From CAG-411 sp050875145 (GTDB lineage: Bacteria > Bacillota > Clostridia > Lachnospirales > Lachnospiraceae), in assembly GCA_050875145.1 (NCBI GenBank), contig JBNMLH010000004.1:124001-188000 (forward strand): 64,000 nucleotides of DNA, given 5' to 3'. The notes below the pieces were generated by a model. It worked only from the letters and a program-made list of their open reading frames with translations. It made no database searches and was not told where the DNA came from. The translations under genes were made by a program, and so were the position numbers. Each line of letters starts with the position of its first letter. Position 1 is the stretch's first letter. Below, in pieces: positions 52,343 through 61,501 of this stretch.

Positions 52343-54544
52343 TTATTTAATTCTAATTTGTATAGTCTTTTTTACGTTTTTGCATTGAGCAGTAAGCTTT
52401 ATAAGGCCTTTTTTCTTAGCTTTTAATTTGCCTGATTTTGTAATAGTGGCAAATTTTTTATTACTGATTTTCCAAATAATCTTTTCTTTTAATCCATATT
52501 TTTCAATACGATAGGTTGTGGTAGAACCTTTTTTTACTGTTGTATTTCCAATAATGGAAAGAGACGGTTTTTTAACGGTAACTTTAATCATTTTTTTTGT
52601 CGTGATACCATTGAATGTTACAGAAACGATAAGCTTCGTACTTCCTGTACCTGTGGCTATGATACGGTACTTATTATTAGAGATTTTGGTTACCTTTGCT
52701 ACTTTTTTATTGACAGAAGTCCAACGAATTGTACTTTTATTCAAAACATCTTTAGAAATACCTTTTAATGTTATTATTTTGCTAGCATCTTTACTACCTT
52801 TATAATAGAGAGTTCCTTTATAACTGGATAGTTGAAAGGATACTGCAGAATTTGTTACAGGAGGTGTAGGGAGTGGTGCTTCTGTGATAGCAGGTGTATT
52901 TGTATTTGTTGGTTGACTTGTAATAGCCGGAACAGTTGTTATAGTTGGAATTGTTGTAGGTTCCGGTATATTGGTTACAGTTGGAAGTTGTGATACATCT
53001 GGTTGAAGGGTGTCAGTTGGCATAGGTGTAATATCTGGAGTATCTGTATATTTAGGTTGAGAGGAAGTGTTTGGTTGCTCTGAATAAGTCGGCATGTCTG
53101 AAACAGATGGAATATCCGAAGGGGTTGGAATATTCGAATATGCAGGCTCAGTTGGAGTTGTTGAGTTAGCTGGTGTAGGTATGTCCGGGGTAACAACTGG
53201 TGTGTTAGGTTCTGTTGTTGGTGCTGGAGTAGCAGATATTACATTGACTATATAATTTATGCTATAACTTTCTGAACCTTTTGTCACAGTAGCAGAAATT
53301 GTTTCGGTACCTGTTTTCAATGCTTTAATCATAAGATTATTTCCTTTTTGTGTAAAGGAGATAATACCATTTTCAGCAAGATTTTCTGTTTTCCAAGATG
53401 TAGTCAGCCCTGTTGGTGCATTGAGACATAGCGTCGTTGTGTCGGCAACAATGAGATCTACAGTATTTTCTTCTTGAACTACATTAATGCCATAACTTTT
53501 TAATGTGTTTGTTAGTTTACTTATTTCAGAGTCAGAAGTTCCATTATTTTTTAGCATTACATTAAAGGTAGAGGTATCTGTTGGAAAGGCACCTGACTGG
53601 ATGGTATCAATACCGCCTTCACGTCCACCAAGAGGCAAAATAAATAATCCGGTATTTGTACAAGTAGTAAATGCTTCAGAGTTTATTTCATTAAAAGCAG
53701 TAGAAGAACCATTGGATGCCGGAAGGGTATAAGATAGAGCAGTAGTATCTACTTTTCTTATGACACCTCTACTGTTATGTAAGGAGTATGTAACCTCATT
53801 ATAAGTAGCAGTTTCCTTAACGGTTACTTGTAAATTGGTAGAAAGCTTAGAAGTATTTGTAGTGACGGTTATAGTAGCAGTTCCCTCTTTTTTACCATAA
53901 AGAGTTACATTTCCAGTTGCTTTATTGATGTTACATTCTACAATTTGGTTATCTGAAACGGATACAGTAATGTCCTCGTTTACTGTCTTTCCAGTATTGG
54001 ATTTGAGAGTTAAAAAAACACTGGTATTTGCACCACCAGATAAAACAGAAACCTTGTTTTCTGAAAATGAAATACTGTCAGCCACAATAGTTGTAGGTTG
54101 TATTTTAATAAACCATGTATACTCTTTATCGTTTATGTTTGCTTTTATTGGAATAATTCCCCCATTTTGATAGAAGAGTGGAACTGCATAATCGTTAATA
54201 TGTACGGTACAGGAGGTTGCACGTTCTCCTTGTTGTAAAGTTAGGAGGGTATTATTTGATACATAATTAGAGTTATAGTTATCATCATAAGAAAAAGTAA
54301 TACTGGCTCCAGAGATTATGGTACTGTCTAAATCAGCAACAGAAAAAGTATAGTCTTGTCCGACGATTACTTGATAATAGTTATCTGCAGAATTGCAATT
54401 TGTGGTTTTGAATGTATGATCGGAAGGGATTTCAGCGGCGTAGGCTACTTGTATGCCCCTATACATATTTATAGGATGATAAGCAGATAAGACAAGACTG
54501 GTTGCTGTTACTAGTGCATAAAATTTTTTTGCTCTTTTTTTCAT
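52343..54544 (-). CDS. Secreted surface protein with BIG_2-like Ig domains and Pro/Thr linker
   Basis: The 733-residue product has a signal peptide (MKKRAKKFYALVTATSLVLS, cut near AYA-AEI). It has a BIG_2-like domain at about 130-250 (TVSVSDNQIVECNINKATGN, GKKEGTATITVTTNTSKLS), a degenerate LRR_5-like part, a Pro/Thr/Ser linker (TPAPTTEPNTP to APLPTPPVTN, about 440-565), and two C-terminal Ig-like modules ending GLIKLTAQCKNVKKTIQIRI. The C-terminal module is related to those of the 56.6 and 59.9 kb proteins. ATG 54544 has AAAGGAG 8 bases before it. Its promoter is one of two divergent ones with a shared dyad. Confidence 0.8.
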   Translation of the reverse strand: MKKRAKKFYALVTATSLVLSAYHPINMYRGIQVAYAAEIPSDHTFKTTNCNSADNYYQVIVGQDYTFSVADLDSTIISGASITFSYDDNYNSNYVSNNTLLTLQQGERATSCTVHINDYAVPLFYQNGGIIPIKANINDKEYTWFIKIQPTTIVADSISFSENKVSVLSGGANTSVFLTLKSNTGKTVNEDITVSVSDNQIVECNINKATGNVTLYGKKEGTATITVTTNTSKLSTNLQVTVKETATYNEVTYSLHNSRGVIRKVDTTALSYTLPASNGSSTAFNEINSEAFTTCTNTGLFILPLGGREGGIDTIQSGAFPTDTSTFNVMLKNNGTSDSEISKLTNTLKSYGINVVQEENTVDLIVADTTTLCLNAPTGLTTSWKTENLAENGIISFTQKGNNLMIKALKTGTETISATVTKGSESYSINYIVNVISATPAPTTEPNTPVVTPDIPTPANSTTPTEPAYSNIPTPSDIPSVSDMPTYSEQPNTSSQPKYTDTPDITPMPTDTLQPDVSQLPTVTNIPEPTTIPTITTVPAITSQPTNTNTPAITEAPLPTPPVTNSAVSFQLSSYKGTLYYKGSKDASKIITLKGISKDVLNKSTIRWTSVNKKVAKVTKISNNKYRIIATGTGSTKLIVSVTFNGITTKKMIKVTVKKPSLSIIGNTTVKKGSTTTYRIEKYGLKEKIIWKISNKKFATITKSGKLKAKKKGLIKLTAQCKNVKKTIQIRIK

Positions 54545-54754
54545 ATGTAATACTCCTTTCAAATATGAATTGTGAATAGAATGGTAATCCATTGAAACTG
54601 CAATGTAAAATTAAAAAATTTGATAGAGTTGTGCTTATGGGGAAATATTGCAGTTTCAAAAGGATTACGCATAGTGAAAAAGCTTTTGCTGGTTTAAATA
54701 TGCAAAGAATAAATGTAGAAATGTTTTTGCACATAATAAGAGCCAGCAATATAG

Positions 54755-54784
54755 AGTATAGTGCGTATAGTTACTATACAGCAA
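54755..54784 (-). promoter_or_regulatory. Minus-strand promoter with dyad in the spacer
   Basis: Read on the minus strand: TTGCTG (54779-54784), an 18-bp spacer and TATACT (54755-54760). A dyad CTGTATAG-TAA-CTATACG (54764-54781) spans the spacer and part of the -35 box. The 54545-54975 gap is otherwise AT-rich and carries only this and the plus-strand promoter. Confidence 0.75.
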
Positions 54785-54896
54785 TAGTAAATTATAAAAA
54801 GTTATAAATATTTTTTACAATAGAAAAAATATATTAGTAATATAGAATAAAAAGTAGACTAAAAATAAAGAAAAAAATAAAAAGTATACAAAATGC

Positions 54897-54926
54897 TTGC
54901 TGTATAGTAGCTATACAGATTATACT
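54897..54926 (+). promoter_or_regulatory. Plus-strand promoter with the same spacer dyad
   Basis: TTGCTG (54897-54902), an 18-bp spacer and TATACT (54921-54926). The dyad CTGTATAG-TAG-CTATACAG (54900-54918) is perfect. Both boxes and most of the spacer equal the minus-strand promoter 115 bp away. Confidence 0.8.
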
Positions 54927-54975
54927 GTTTTTAGAGAAATGTAATAGAGAATAATAGAAGGGATGTAGATAATTT

Positions 54976-56523
54976 ATGAAGAAAAGGAAAATGGTAGTAA
55001 GTGTAATGTGCGCAGGAATGGCGTTGTCTTTGGCAGGAGGTATTAGTATTTATAATGACAAAGGACAAGCGCCTGTTGTTATGGCAGAACAAGTTAGTAC
55101 TGGAAACGTTATATATGGAGGCGATGTAATTACGAACAAGGATATTACGTTAGCTGTTGGAGAAATGGCTACGGTTCGTACTAATTTATCTGGCAGTGTA
55201 GAATGGAAAGCTTTAGATGCGACAATTGTAAATGTGTTGAGTGCATCAGGGGGGCTTACTGGGCGAACAGAAGGAGATACGACAGTGACAGTGCGGGCAG
55301 CGGATGGAACAGCGGCATCTATTCGTGTACATGTGGTAGAAGCTAAGACCTATGAGGGATTTCAATATGTGGAAAATACGGATGGAACGATTAAAATTGT
55401 TTCTTATATAGGAAAAGATGAGAAAGATGTTGTAGTACCAGCTTATATTGATGGAAAACCAGTAACGCATATATCATATGGAGTATTTGGCGGTGTATCT
55501 GGAATTGATTCTATTGTATATGAAGAAGGCATTCGAGTAATTGATGATTATGCGATGGCAAGAACTGCTTTGCAATCTGTTACGTTTCCTGCCAGTGTTA
55601 GCTATATTAGCGATAATTGTTTTTCACAGGGCAGTGTCAGCAAAGCTTATTGTGTAAAGGGGAGTGTGGCAGAGCAATATTTTATTGAAAATGGATGGAA
55701 TTATGAAACAAAATCGTTACCAGAGGGTGCAAATTATGGAAAACCAGTTCGAGAAGTAGATACGACATTGGATGTAATTGAACCAGTTCCAGATGAAAGT
55801 GCAGTTACGGTTCTGACAGATAAAAATTTTGAAAAGGAAGTACATAATACTGCTGGTAAACTTGTAATTGATGTATCGACTACTTGGTGCAACCCATGTC
55901 AAAAGATGAAACCATATTATGAGCAGCTGGGAAAGAAATATAAGGGAGAGATACGTTTTGCAAGCTTGGATGGTGATGATTATGGTAAGCTAGTGAAAGA
56001 TTGTAATATTTCAGCTTATCCGACGTTGCTGTTTTACTCTGATGGAAAATTGATTGACAAATTTGTTGGAGGATTGGATTATGATGCATTGGAAGAAAAG
56101 ATTTTAACTATATTTTCAGGAATACCATCTACAGCAGAACCAGGGCAATTTGTAACGCCAGAACCTACCTCACAGGCGAAAGAAACAACAGCTCCGACAG
56201 GAACACCAAAACCTCAGGTAACGCCGGGACAAAGTAGTAAGAAACCGGGAAAAACAAAAGTGGCAAAGGTGATAAGTACAAAAAAGGGCAAGATAAAAGT
56301 GACTTTGAAAAAAGTATCTAAGGTGGATGGATATAAGATTATAATCGCTGAAAATAAAACATTTTTAAAGAAGAAAGTTTTTTTTAGTAAAAATACTACC
56401 CTAACAATTCAGAAATTAAAGTCAGGGAAAAAGTATTATATAAAGGCATACACCTATCGAAAAGACGGAACTAAGAAAATTTATAGTGCGGGAAGCAGTA
56501 TCAAAACAGTTAAAGTAAAGTAG
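54976..56523 (+). CDS. Secreted BIG_2 / LRR_5 / thioredoxin / Fn3-like surface protein
   Basis: The 515-residue product has a signal peptide (MKKRKMVVSVMCAGMALSLA), a BIG_2-like domain (about 48-115, VTNKDITLAVGE-type start, LTGRTEGDTTVTVRAADG), an LRR_5 stretch (about 125-235, ISYGVFGGVSGIDSIVYE) and a thioredoxin domain (about 275-378) with WCNPC, Cys305 and Cys308, then the cis-Pro in ISAYPTLLFYSDGK. A Pro/Thr linker and an Fn3-like domain (about 430-515) end it. A thioredoxin inside an adhesin-like surface protein is rare. It should exchange thiols outside the cell. The gene is first in a plus-strand run of surface and redox genes. Confidence 0.85.
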   Translation: MKKRKMVVSVMCAGMALSLAGGISIYNDKGQAPVVMAEQVSTGNVIYGGDVITNKDITLAVGEMATVRTNLSGSVEWKALDATIVNVLSASGGLTGRTEGDTTVTVRAADGTAASIRVHVVEAKTYEGFQYVENTDGTIKIVSYIGKDEKDVVVPAYIDGKPVTHISYGVFGGVSGIDSIVYEEGIRVIDDYAMARTALQSVTFPASVSYISDNCFSQGSVSKAYCVKGSVAEQYFIENGWNYETKSLPEGANYGKPVREVDTTLDVIEPVPDESAVTVLTDKNFEKEVHNTAGKLVIDVSTTWCNPCQKMKPYYEQLGKKYKGEIRFASLDGDDYGKLVKDCNISAYPTLLFYSDGKLIDKFVGGLDYDALEEKILTIFSGIPSTAEPGQFVTPEPTSQAKETTAPTGTPKPQVTPGQSSKKPGKTKVAKVISTKKGKIKVTLKKVSKVDGYKIIIAENKTFLKKKVFFSKNTTLTIQKLKSGKKYYIKAYTYRKDGTKKIYSAGSSIKTVKVK

Positions 56524-56580
56524 TATTTTGTGTTTATAGAAAAATATATGGCGAATAAATAAGGGAAAGGAAGATGTAAT

Positions 56581-58923
56581 ATGAATTTTAAGAGAAAAGT
56601 AGTAGCTTGTGTTATAGCAACAGGGATGGTTGTAACAAATTTTCCCACATACCCAGTTAATTATATGGTGGAAGCAGCGTCAAATGAGATTACTTTAGAA
56701 AAGGTGGAAACGGGAACGGTGCTTACTCTCGAAAGTGGAGCATCCTCTTCTTCAAAGGTAGAATGGAAGTACGGAAATGAGGGGGGCGAAGAATGGATTG
56801 ATTCACAATGGTGTGAATTCGCAGATTCGGATGAAAATGCAGTTACAAGAAAATTAAAAATTACAAAAGTAAAACCCTATCAGGCATTTGCGGGCAGTGG
56901 ATATATTACAATCACAGCTTCTGTAAATGGTAGAGTGATTAAAACATGGAAAATTAGTACCATTTCAGGAAGTGCTGCAACAGCACTTACAATTTCTAAG
57001 GAAAATGTAGATGTGAATGGAAAAAGTTTAGTAGTAACAAATGGAAAGTCTATATCCATTGCCTATACTACAGATCCAGAAGGGTGTGAGGTGGAATGGA
57101 CAACGGCTAATAAAAATGTGGCTACCTTAGTAAATAATACAGCATATAATAGTGTTCGAGTTACAGGAGTTGGAGAAGGTGAAACGTTGCTTACGGCAAA
57201 AACAAAAAATGGCATCGAAGCATCTGTAACAATTATAGTAAAAAATGAGAAAAAAAGTGGAAATTATACATACATGGAAGGGGAAAATGGAACTGCAACG
57301 ATTACCGATTATAATGGAAGCGAAATAGATATTAAAGTTCCAGACACATTAGCAAACTGTAAAGTAGTAGAGATTGCAAATCAGGTATTTACAGAAGTAG
57401 ATGGGGTAAAAACTATTGAAATTCCAGAAGGAATAGAAAAGATAGGAGATTATGCATTCGCAGGAAATAGTAGTTTAATTAGTGTAAAACTTCCAAAATC
57501 TGTAACGAGTATTGGAAATAATATTATTGAAAGAGGAAACTATGACACTGTTATTTTGTGTTATGCAGGAAGTTATGCAGAATCCTATGCTGTTAATAAT
57601 AATTTAAAGTATATTTCCAGTGAGGATGGGACAGGAACTTTGCCTGTTTTGGTAGTGAATAAGAGTACGGTAGAAGTAGGAGAAAGTATTTCATTATCTG
57701 TAAAAGATGCAAAGCAAGTAACCTGGAGCTATCAGGGAGAAGGAAATATGAGTAAGATAACTGGTGCAGTAGGGTTATCTTCTACAACAAAGACGGATAT
57801 TACAGTTACTGGAGAAGAGGCTGGAACAGTAACAATAACAGCTAATGTGAATGGATATAAATTGAGTTGCCAAATTGAGGTAACGAACAATTCTAAGAAA
57901 GCTACTGCAGTTTTGGCAGATAGCAACAATAAAAATTGCCCTTTGGTAGAATTAAAGGAAGGACAATCAGCAAAGATGCAGATAAAAATTTCTTCAGATT
58001 TTGCTAAGGCAGAGGCAGATGGGGCTACATGGAGCAGTTCAGATAAAAGTATTGCTACGGTAAAGGACGGAATGATTCAGGCAATAAAAGCTGGCGAATG
58101 TGTTGTGTCTGCTACATTAAAAAATGGAATGAAAGCAACCTGTAATGTAGTGGTAAGTAGTAAGGATACAGACAATCCTCAAATTACAGATAAGCCTTCC
58201 TCTACTGTGAAACCAACCAATAGTCCGCAACAGACAAAATTGCCAGAGTCAACAGCATCTGCTAAACCTACGCAGAAACCAACGACGGAGCCAAGTAAGA
58301 AACCAGAAAATACAGCCACAGTAAAACCAACGGCATCAGCAGAACCTAATGTGACATTGGAACCAAGTAAAGAACCGACCAAGGAGCCACAGGCTACAAC
58401 TGAACCGGTTAGTACAAAAGTAAAACTAAATAAACAAAAAGCTACCATTTATGCAAATGGAACTAAAAATGCGTCTGTATCTTTAGAAGTAGCAAATGGG
58501 AAAACTGCAATTGCAAATGGCGATACGATTACGTGGAATAGTTTAGATAAAAGTGTTGCTTCTGTAAAGGTATCTGCGGATACTACGAAAGCGGTTGTAA
58601 CAGCGAAAAAGGCAGGAACAACAGTTATTACAATGGCAAGAACAACACTTTCTGGTGAAATAAATTTATATACGGCTGTCATTACAGTAAAGAAGCCGGT
58701 TGTAACGGTAAAAGGTGCAAAAACATTGAAAAAGGGAAGAAAGATAACGTTAAAGGCAATTACTTATGGCTTAAAAGAAAAGGTTACTTGGAGTGTTAAT
58801 AATAAAAAGCTGGCATCCATTTCTAGTAAGGGTGTATTGAAGGCGAAGAAGAAAGCAGGAAAAATTAAAGTAACTGCGACATGTGGAAAATACAAAAAGA
58901 CAGTACAGATTACGATAAAGTAG
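56581..58923 (+). CDS. Secreted multi-BIG_2 / LRR_5 surface protein
   Basis: The 780-residue product has a signal peptide (MNFKRKVVACVIATGMVVTN). It has an N-terminal Ig-like domain with EWKYGNEGGEEW, BIG_2 domains (VTNGKSISIAYTTDPEGCEVE, TTANKNVATL, and later WSSSDKSIATVKDG), an LRR_5 unit (VFTEVDGVKTIEIPEGIEKI), a Thr/Pro/Ser linker (about 535-605) and two C-terminal Ig modules ending GKIKVTATCGKYKKTVQITI. AAAGGAAG precedes the ATG. It lies 57 bp after the thioredoxin-surface gene with no promoter between them, so co-transcription is likely. No cell-wall anchor motif is visible. Confidence 0.82.
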   Translation: MNFKRKVVACVIATGMVVTNFPTYPVNYMVEAASNEITLEKVETGTVLTLESGASSSSKVEWKYGNEGGEEWIDSQWCEFADSDENAVTRKLKITKVKPYQAFAGSGYITITASVNGRVIKTWKISTISGSAATALTISKENVDVNGKSLVVTNGKSISIAYTTDPEGCEVEWTTANKNVATLVNNTAYNSVRVTGVGEGETLLTAKTKNGIEASVTIIVKNEKKSGNYTYMEGENGTATITDYNGSEIDIKVPDTLANCKVVEIANQVFTEVDGVKTIEIPEGIEKIGDYAFAGNSSLISVKLPKSVTSIGNNIIERGNYDTVILCYAGSYAESYAVNNNLKYISSEDGTGTLPVLVVNKSTVEVGESISLSVKDAKQVTWSYQGEGNMSKITGAVGLSSTTKTDITVTGEEAGTVTITANVNGYKLSCQIEVTNNSKKATAVLADSNNKNCPLVELKEGQSAKMQIKISSDFAKAEADGATWSSSDKSIATVKDGMIQAIKAGECVVSATLKNGMKATCNVVVSSKDTDNPQITDKPSSTVKPTNSPQQTKLPESTASAKPTQKPTTEPSKKPENTATVKPTASAEPNVTLEPSKEPTKEPQATTEPVSTKVKLNKQKATIYANGTKNASVSLEVANGKTAIANGDTITWNSLDKSVASVKVSADTTKAVVTAKKAGTTVITMARTTLSGEINLYTAVITVKKPVVTVKGAKTLKKGRKITLKAITYGLKEKVTWSVNNKKLASISSKGVLKAKKKAGKIKVTATCGKYKKTVQITIK

Positions 58924-58975
58924 TAGAGTAAAAGCAAACCGTAGATAGAACGGTATAGGAAAATGGAGGAAGAAT

Positions 58976-59566
58976 ATGTTTACAAAAAGAATGAAAAAAA
59001 TGGTTACTTGTATGTTGCTTGCGGGGATGTTGGTAAGTGTTAGCGGATGTAAAGATAAAGCATCCGTAAAGGATACACAAAAGACAGAACAAGCATCGGA
59101 ACAAAAGGATGGGAAAAGCATATCCTTTCAAGGAAAAGATATAGAGGGAAATGAGACAGATTCTAGTTCTATATTTAAACAACATAAGGTTACGATGATA
59201 AATGTGTGGGCAACCTATTGTCAGCCATGCATTAAGGAGATGCCGGATTTGGAAAAATTAAGTAAAAAATTAAAGGGAAAGGATATTCAAATCATTGGTA
59301 TCTTATCAGATGTAGTAACTAGTAGCGGGAAATATGATCAAAGCAATTGGGATTTAGGAAAACAGATTGTAAAGGAAACAGGAATTACTTATCCTACTAT
59401 TCTTTGTGATACAAGTGCATTTACAGATAAGATAGCGTTGGATGCGGTACCAACGACATTTTTTGTGAATGCTAATGGAGAAATTATCGGAAAAACACAA
59501 GTGGGTAGTGTATCTAATGATGCATATGAAAAGCTTGCCTTGGAGGCTTTAGAACTTGCAGAATAG
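58976..59566 (+). CDS. TlpA/ResA-like thioredoxin lipoprotein
   Basis: The 196-residue protein has a signal peptide with lipobox VSGC (Cys25), then a thioredoxin-like AhpC/TSA-Redoxin fold: SISFQGKDIEGNETDSS, MINVWATYCQPCIKEMPDLE with the active-site Cys82-Gln-Pro-Cys85, and the cis-Pro in DAVPTTFFVNANGEIIG. Such proteins reduce or exchange disulfides outside the membrane and are reduced by a membrane donor (CcdA-type). GGAGGAAG precedes the ATG. The following CXXC micro-protein and the Fe-S membrane protein are known companions of such thioredoxins, suggesting one electron-transfer unit. Confidence 0.88.
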   Translation: MFTKRMKKMVTCMLLAGMLVSVSGCKDKASVKDTQKTEQASEQKDGKSISFQGKDIEGNETDSSSIFKQHKVTMINVWATYCQPCIKEMPDLEKLSKKLKGKDIQIIGILSDVVTSSGKYDQSNWDLGKQIVKETGITYPTILCDTSAFTDKIALDAVPTTFFVNANGEIIGKTQVGSVSNDAYEKLALEALELAE

Positions 59567-59673
59567 TTTCTATAGTATTCCGGTAATGTCACTTGTATTT
59601 TATTGAGAATCTCAAAAAGTGAGGCGTTACAGGTACGGGATGTTTCATATATCAGAAAGGAGCAGAACGGGAT

Positions 59674-59820
59674 ATGAGTGAAAAGCAAAAGATTGTAATA
59701 CAAAAGTTGGTGTTACTTCTAAGTATTTGCAGTATTATATTTGGCATATATCGAGGAGAGGCACAGGTTGTATTGCAAAAGGCTATCAATATTTGTCTGG
59801 AATGTGTAGGATTGGCTTAG
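59674..59820 (+). CDS. CD1871A-family CXXC micro-protein
   Basis: This 48-residue membrane protein begins MSEKQKIVIQKLVLLLSICS, which includes one transmembrane helix, and ends with the family pattern GIYRGEAQVVLQKAINICLE then CVGLA, with Cys41 and Cys44. CD1871A-type proteins are small and coded beside TlpA-like and 4Fe-4S membrane proteins; the ICLEC motif near the C-terminus is conserved. Their exact task is unknown, but a disulfide or metal/Fe-S role in electron transfer is likely. AAGGAG is at 59657-59662. Confidence 0.85.
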   Translation: MSEKQKIVIQKLVLLLSICSIIFGIYRGEAQVVLQKAINICLECVGLA

Positions 59821-59859
59821 TGAAAATAATGAAATAAAAATAGGAAGGATGATAAAAAG

Positions 59860-60468
59860 ATGATGCGTAAAAAGATAGTAGGAAGTATATGTGCAGTTGC
59901 GATAATAGGAACAGCAGTAATGCAGACACCAATAGGAATTATGGCAAATAGTCAGTCTACGGTTGTGTGTGATGATACTACATGTTGGAAAGTAAATATC
60001 AGTGTGCCGGATCGTATGACGGTATATACGGAGCAATCAAAAAAAATAAAACCAAAGGCAGATAAATCGGATGGAATTAAATATGCGTATAAGTCATCAG
60101 ATACCAGTGTGGCAACTGTTGGGGTAAATGGAAAAATCAAAGGGAAAAAGAAAGGAACGACTATCATCACAACAACGGTCACAGGTTCTCATGTTCAAAG
60201 GAAGATTTCTTTTTCTACAAAAGTAACAGTAGAAAAATCAGATTTGACGCTTGTGGTATCAAGCAATTCTGTAGCTGTTGGAAAAAGTATTAGGATAAAG
60301 GCAAAAAAGAAGGGAATTTCCAAGAAGGTTACTTGGTCGGTTAATAATAAATCCATTGCAACGATTGGGAAAAAGAATGGAAAATTAACTGGTAAGAAAA
60401 AGGGAAATGTGAAGGTGACAGCAAAATGCGGAACGATAAAGAAAAGTATAACCATCAAGGTAAAATAA
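59860..60468 (+). CDS. Small secreted BIG_2-type protein
   Basis: The 202-residue product has a signal peptide (KIVGSICAVAIIGTAVMQTP), a Cys pair in VVCDDTTCWK, a Ser/Thr-rich Ig-like domain (SSDTSVATVGVNGKIKGKKK) and a C-terminal Ig module (KVTWSVNNKSIATIGKKNGK, TAKCGTIKKSITIKVK) that is like the C-terminal modules of the 52.3 and 56.6 kb surface proteins. It is translated from an ATG after AGGAAGG. Its 3' end overlaps the start of the Fe-S protein gene by 43 bp. Function unknown; surface-associated in the same locus. Confidence 0.75.
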   Translation: MMRKKIVGSICAVAIIGTAVMQTPIGIMANSQSTVVCDDTTCWKVNISVPDRMTVYTEQSKKIKPKADKSDGIKYAYKSSDTSVATVGVNGKIKGKKKGTTIITTTVTGSHVQRKISFSTKVTVEKSDLTLVVSSNSVAVGKSIRIKAKKKGISKKVTWSVNNKSIATIGKKNGKLTGKKKGNVKVTAKCGTIKKSITIKVK

Positions 60469-61304
60469 GTAAAAGAAGGTTTACACAGGTTGCCATGCTT
60501 TTAGCAACGAACAGTTATTTTCAAGGCTTTGTACAAAAAACAATTTTTCGAGGCAAATCAAAGTATGTATGCATACCGGGCATGAATTGTTATTCTTGTC
60601 CGGGAGCATTGGGTGCCTGTCCTATTGGTTCTTTACAGGCAGTGATTGGTTCCATTAAATACAAGACTTCCTTTTATGTTGGAGGTTTAATAGCACTATT
60701 TGGTGTTATATTTGGAAGATTTATATGTGGTTGGCTGTGTGTATTTGGTTTGATTGAAGATTTACTTTATAAAATACCATTGCCAAAACTAAAAATACCT
60801 GAGAAAGTAGACAACATATTTCGATGGTTAAAATATGTTATATTGTTGGTATTTGTGCTGGGATTACCAAGTTTTTTAAAGAATCAATTTGGAATTGCTC
60901 CGCCGTATTTTTGTGAATGGATTTGTCCTGTGGGAACTTTGGAGGGGGGCATACCTCTGGTGTTACTAAAGGAAAGTTTGCGAAATAGTATTGGTTTTTT
61001 GTTTTATTGGAAATTTGCTATCTTAATTTTTATTTTAATTCTTTCCATGGTGACATATCGTCCGTTTTGTAAATATCTATGCCCATTGGGGGCTATTTAT
61101 GGCATTTTCAATAAGATTAGTATTGTTGGATTGCAACTAAATAAAGAAACATGTGTTTCTTGCAACAAATGTAAGAACGTTTGCCCGATGCAGGTAAATC
61201 CATGTGAAAAACCGGATAGCAGTGAATGTATACGATGTGGGGTTTGCGCAAAGGCGTGTCCTAAAAAATCAATTTCTTTAGGCATCAAAAACAGAAAAAA
61301 ATAG
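60426..61304 (+). CDS. 4Fe-4S polytopic membrane protein (NapH/CcdA-associated type)
   Basis: The 292-residue protein has a Cys-rich N-terminal loop (GMNCYSCPGALGACP), four or five transmembrane helices, the repeated NapH/RnfD-like CxxxCP motifs (CGWLCVFGL, CEWICPVGTLEGG, CKYLCPLGAIYG) and two C-terminal ferredoxin motifs (CVSCNKCKNVCP, CIRCGVCAKACPK). It should carry electrons from the cytoplasmic side across the membrane, here probably to the TlpA-like thioredoxin or the CXXC protein. ATG 60426 has AAGGTGA before it but overlaps the upstream gene by 43 bp in another frame; ATG 60495 is a weaker alternative. A long hairpin follows the gene. Confidence 0.85.
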   Translation: MRNDKEKYNHQGKISKRRFTQVAMLLATNSYFQGFVQKTIFRGKSKYVCIPGMNCYSCPGALGACPIGSLQAVIGSIKYKTSFYVGGLIALFGVIFGRFICGWLCVFGLIEDLLYKIPLPKLKIPEKVDNIFRWLKYVILLVFVLGLPSFLKNQFGIAPPYFCEWICPVGTLEGGIPLVLLKESLRNSIGFLFYWKFAILIFILILSMVTYRPFCKYLCPLGAIYGIFNKISIVGLQLNKETCVSCNKCKNVCPMQVNPCEKPDSSECIRCGVCAKACPKKSISLGIKNRKK

Positions 61305-61407
61305 AGAAAATATTTTTCATCATTGTAACAGTTCATTCTATGGCGATTATAAAGAATCAGAACATAAAAAAATTTTAAAATGAAATAGATAGGCATAACG
61401 CTTAAAA

Positions 61408-61452
61408 ATGATAGCACACTATTGACTTTGGTCAATGGTGTGCTATTATTTA
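61408..61452 (+). terminator. Terminator after the Fe-S protein gene
   Basis: ATAGCACAC pairs with GTGTGCTAT, with an inner ATTGAC / GTCAAT stem, followed by TATTT. It ends the surface/redox transcription unit. Confidence 0.75.
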
Positions 61453-61501
61453 AGCGATTAGATAAGAATATTGTTTGTAGGAAAAAGGAGGGGAGAAAAT
61501 T

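Noticed and set aside
54592..54807. 71-codon open frame between the divergent surface genes
   Set aside because: It overlaps both mapped dyad promoter elements of the minus gene and has no ribosome site. Its composition follows the AT-rich intergenic DNA.
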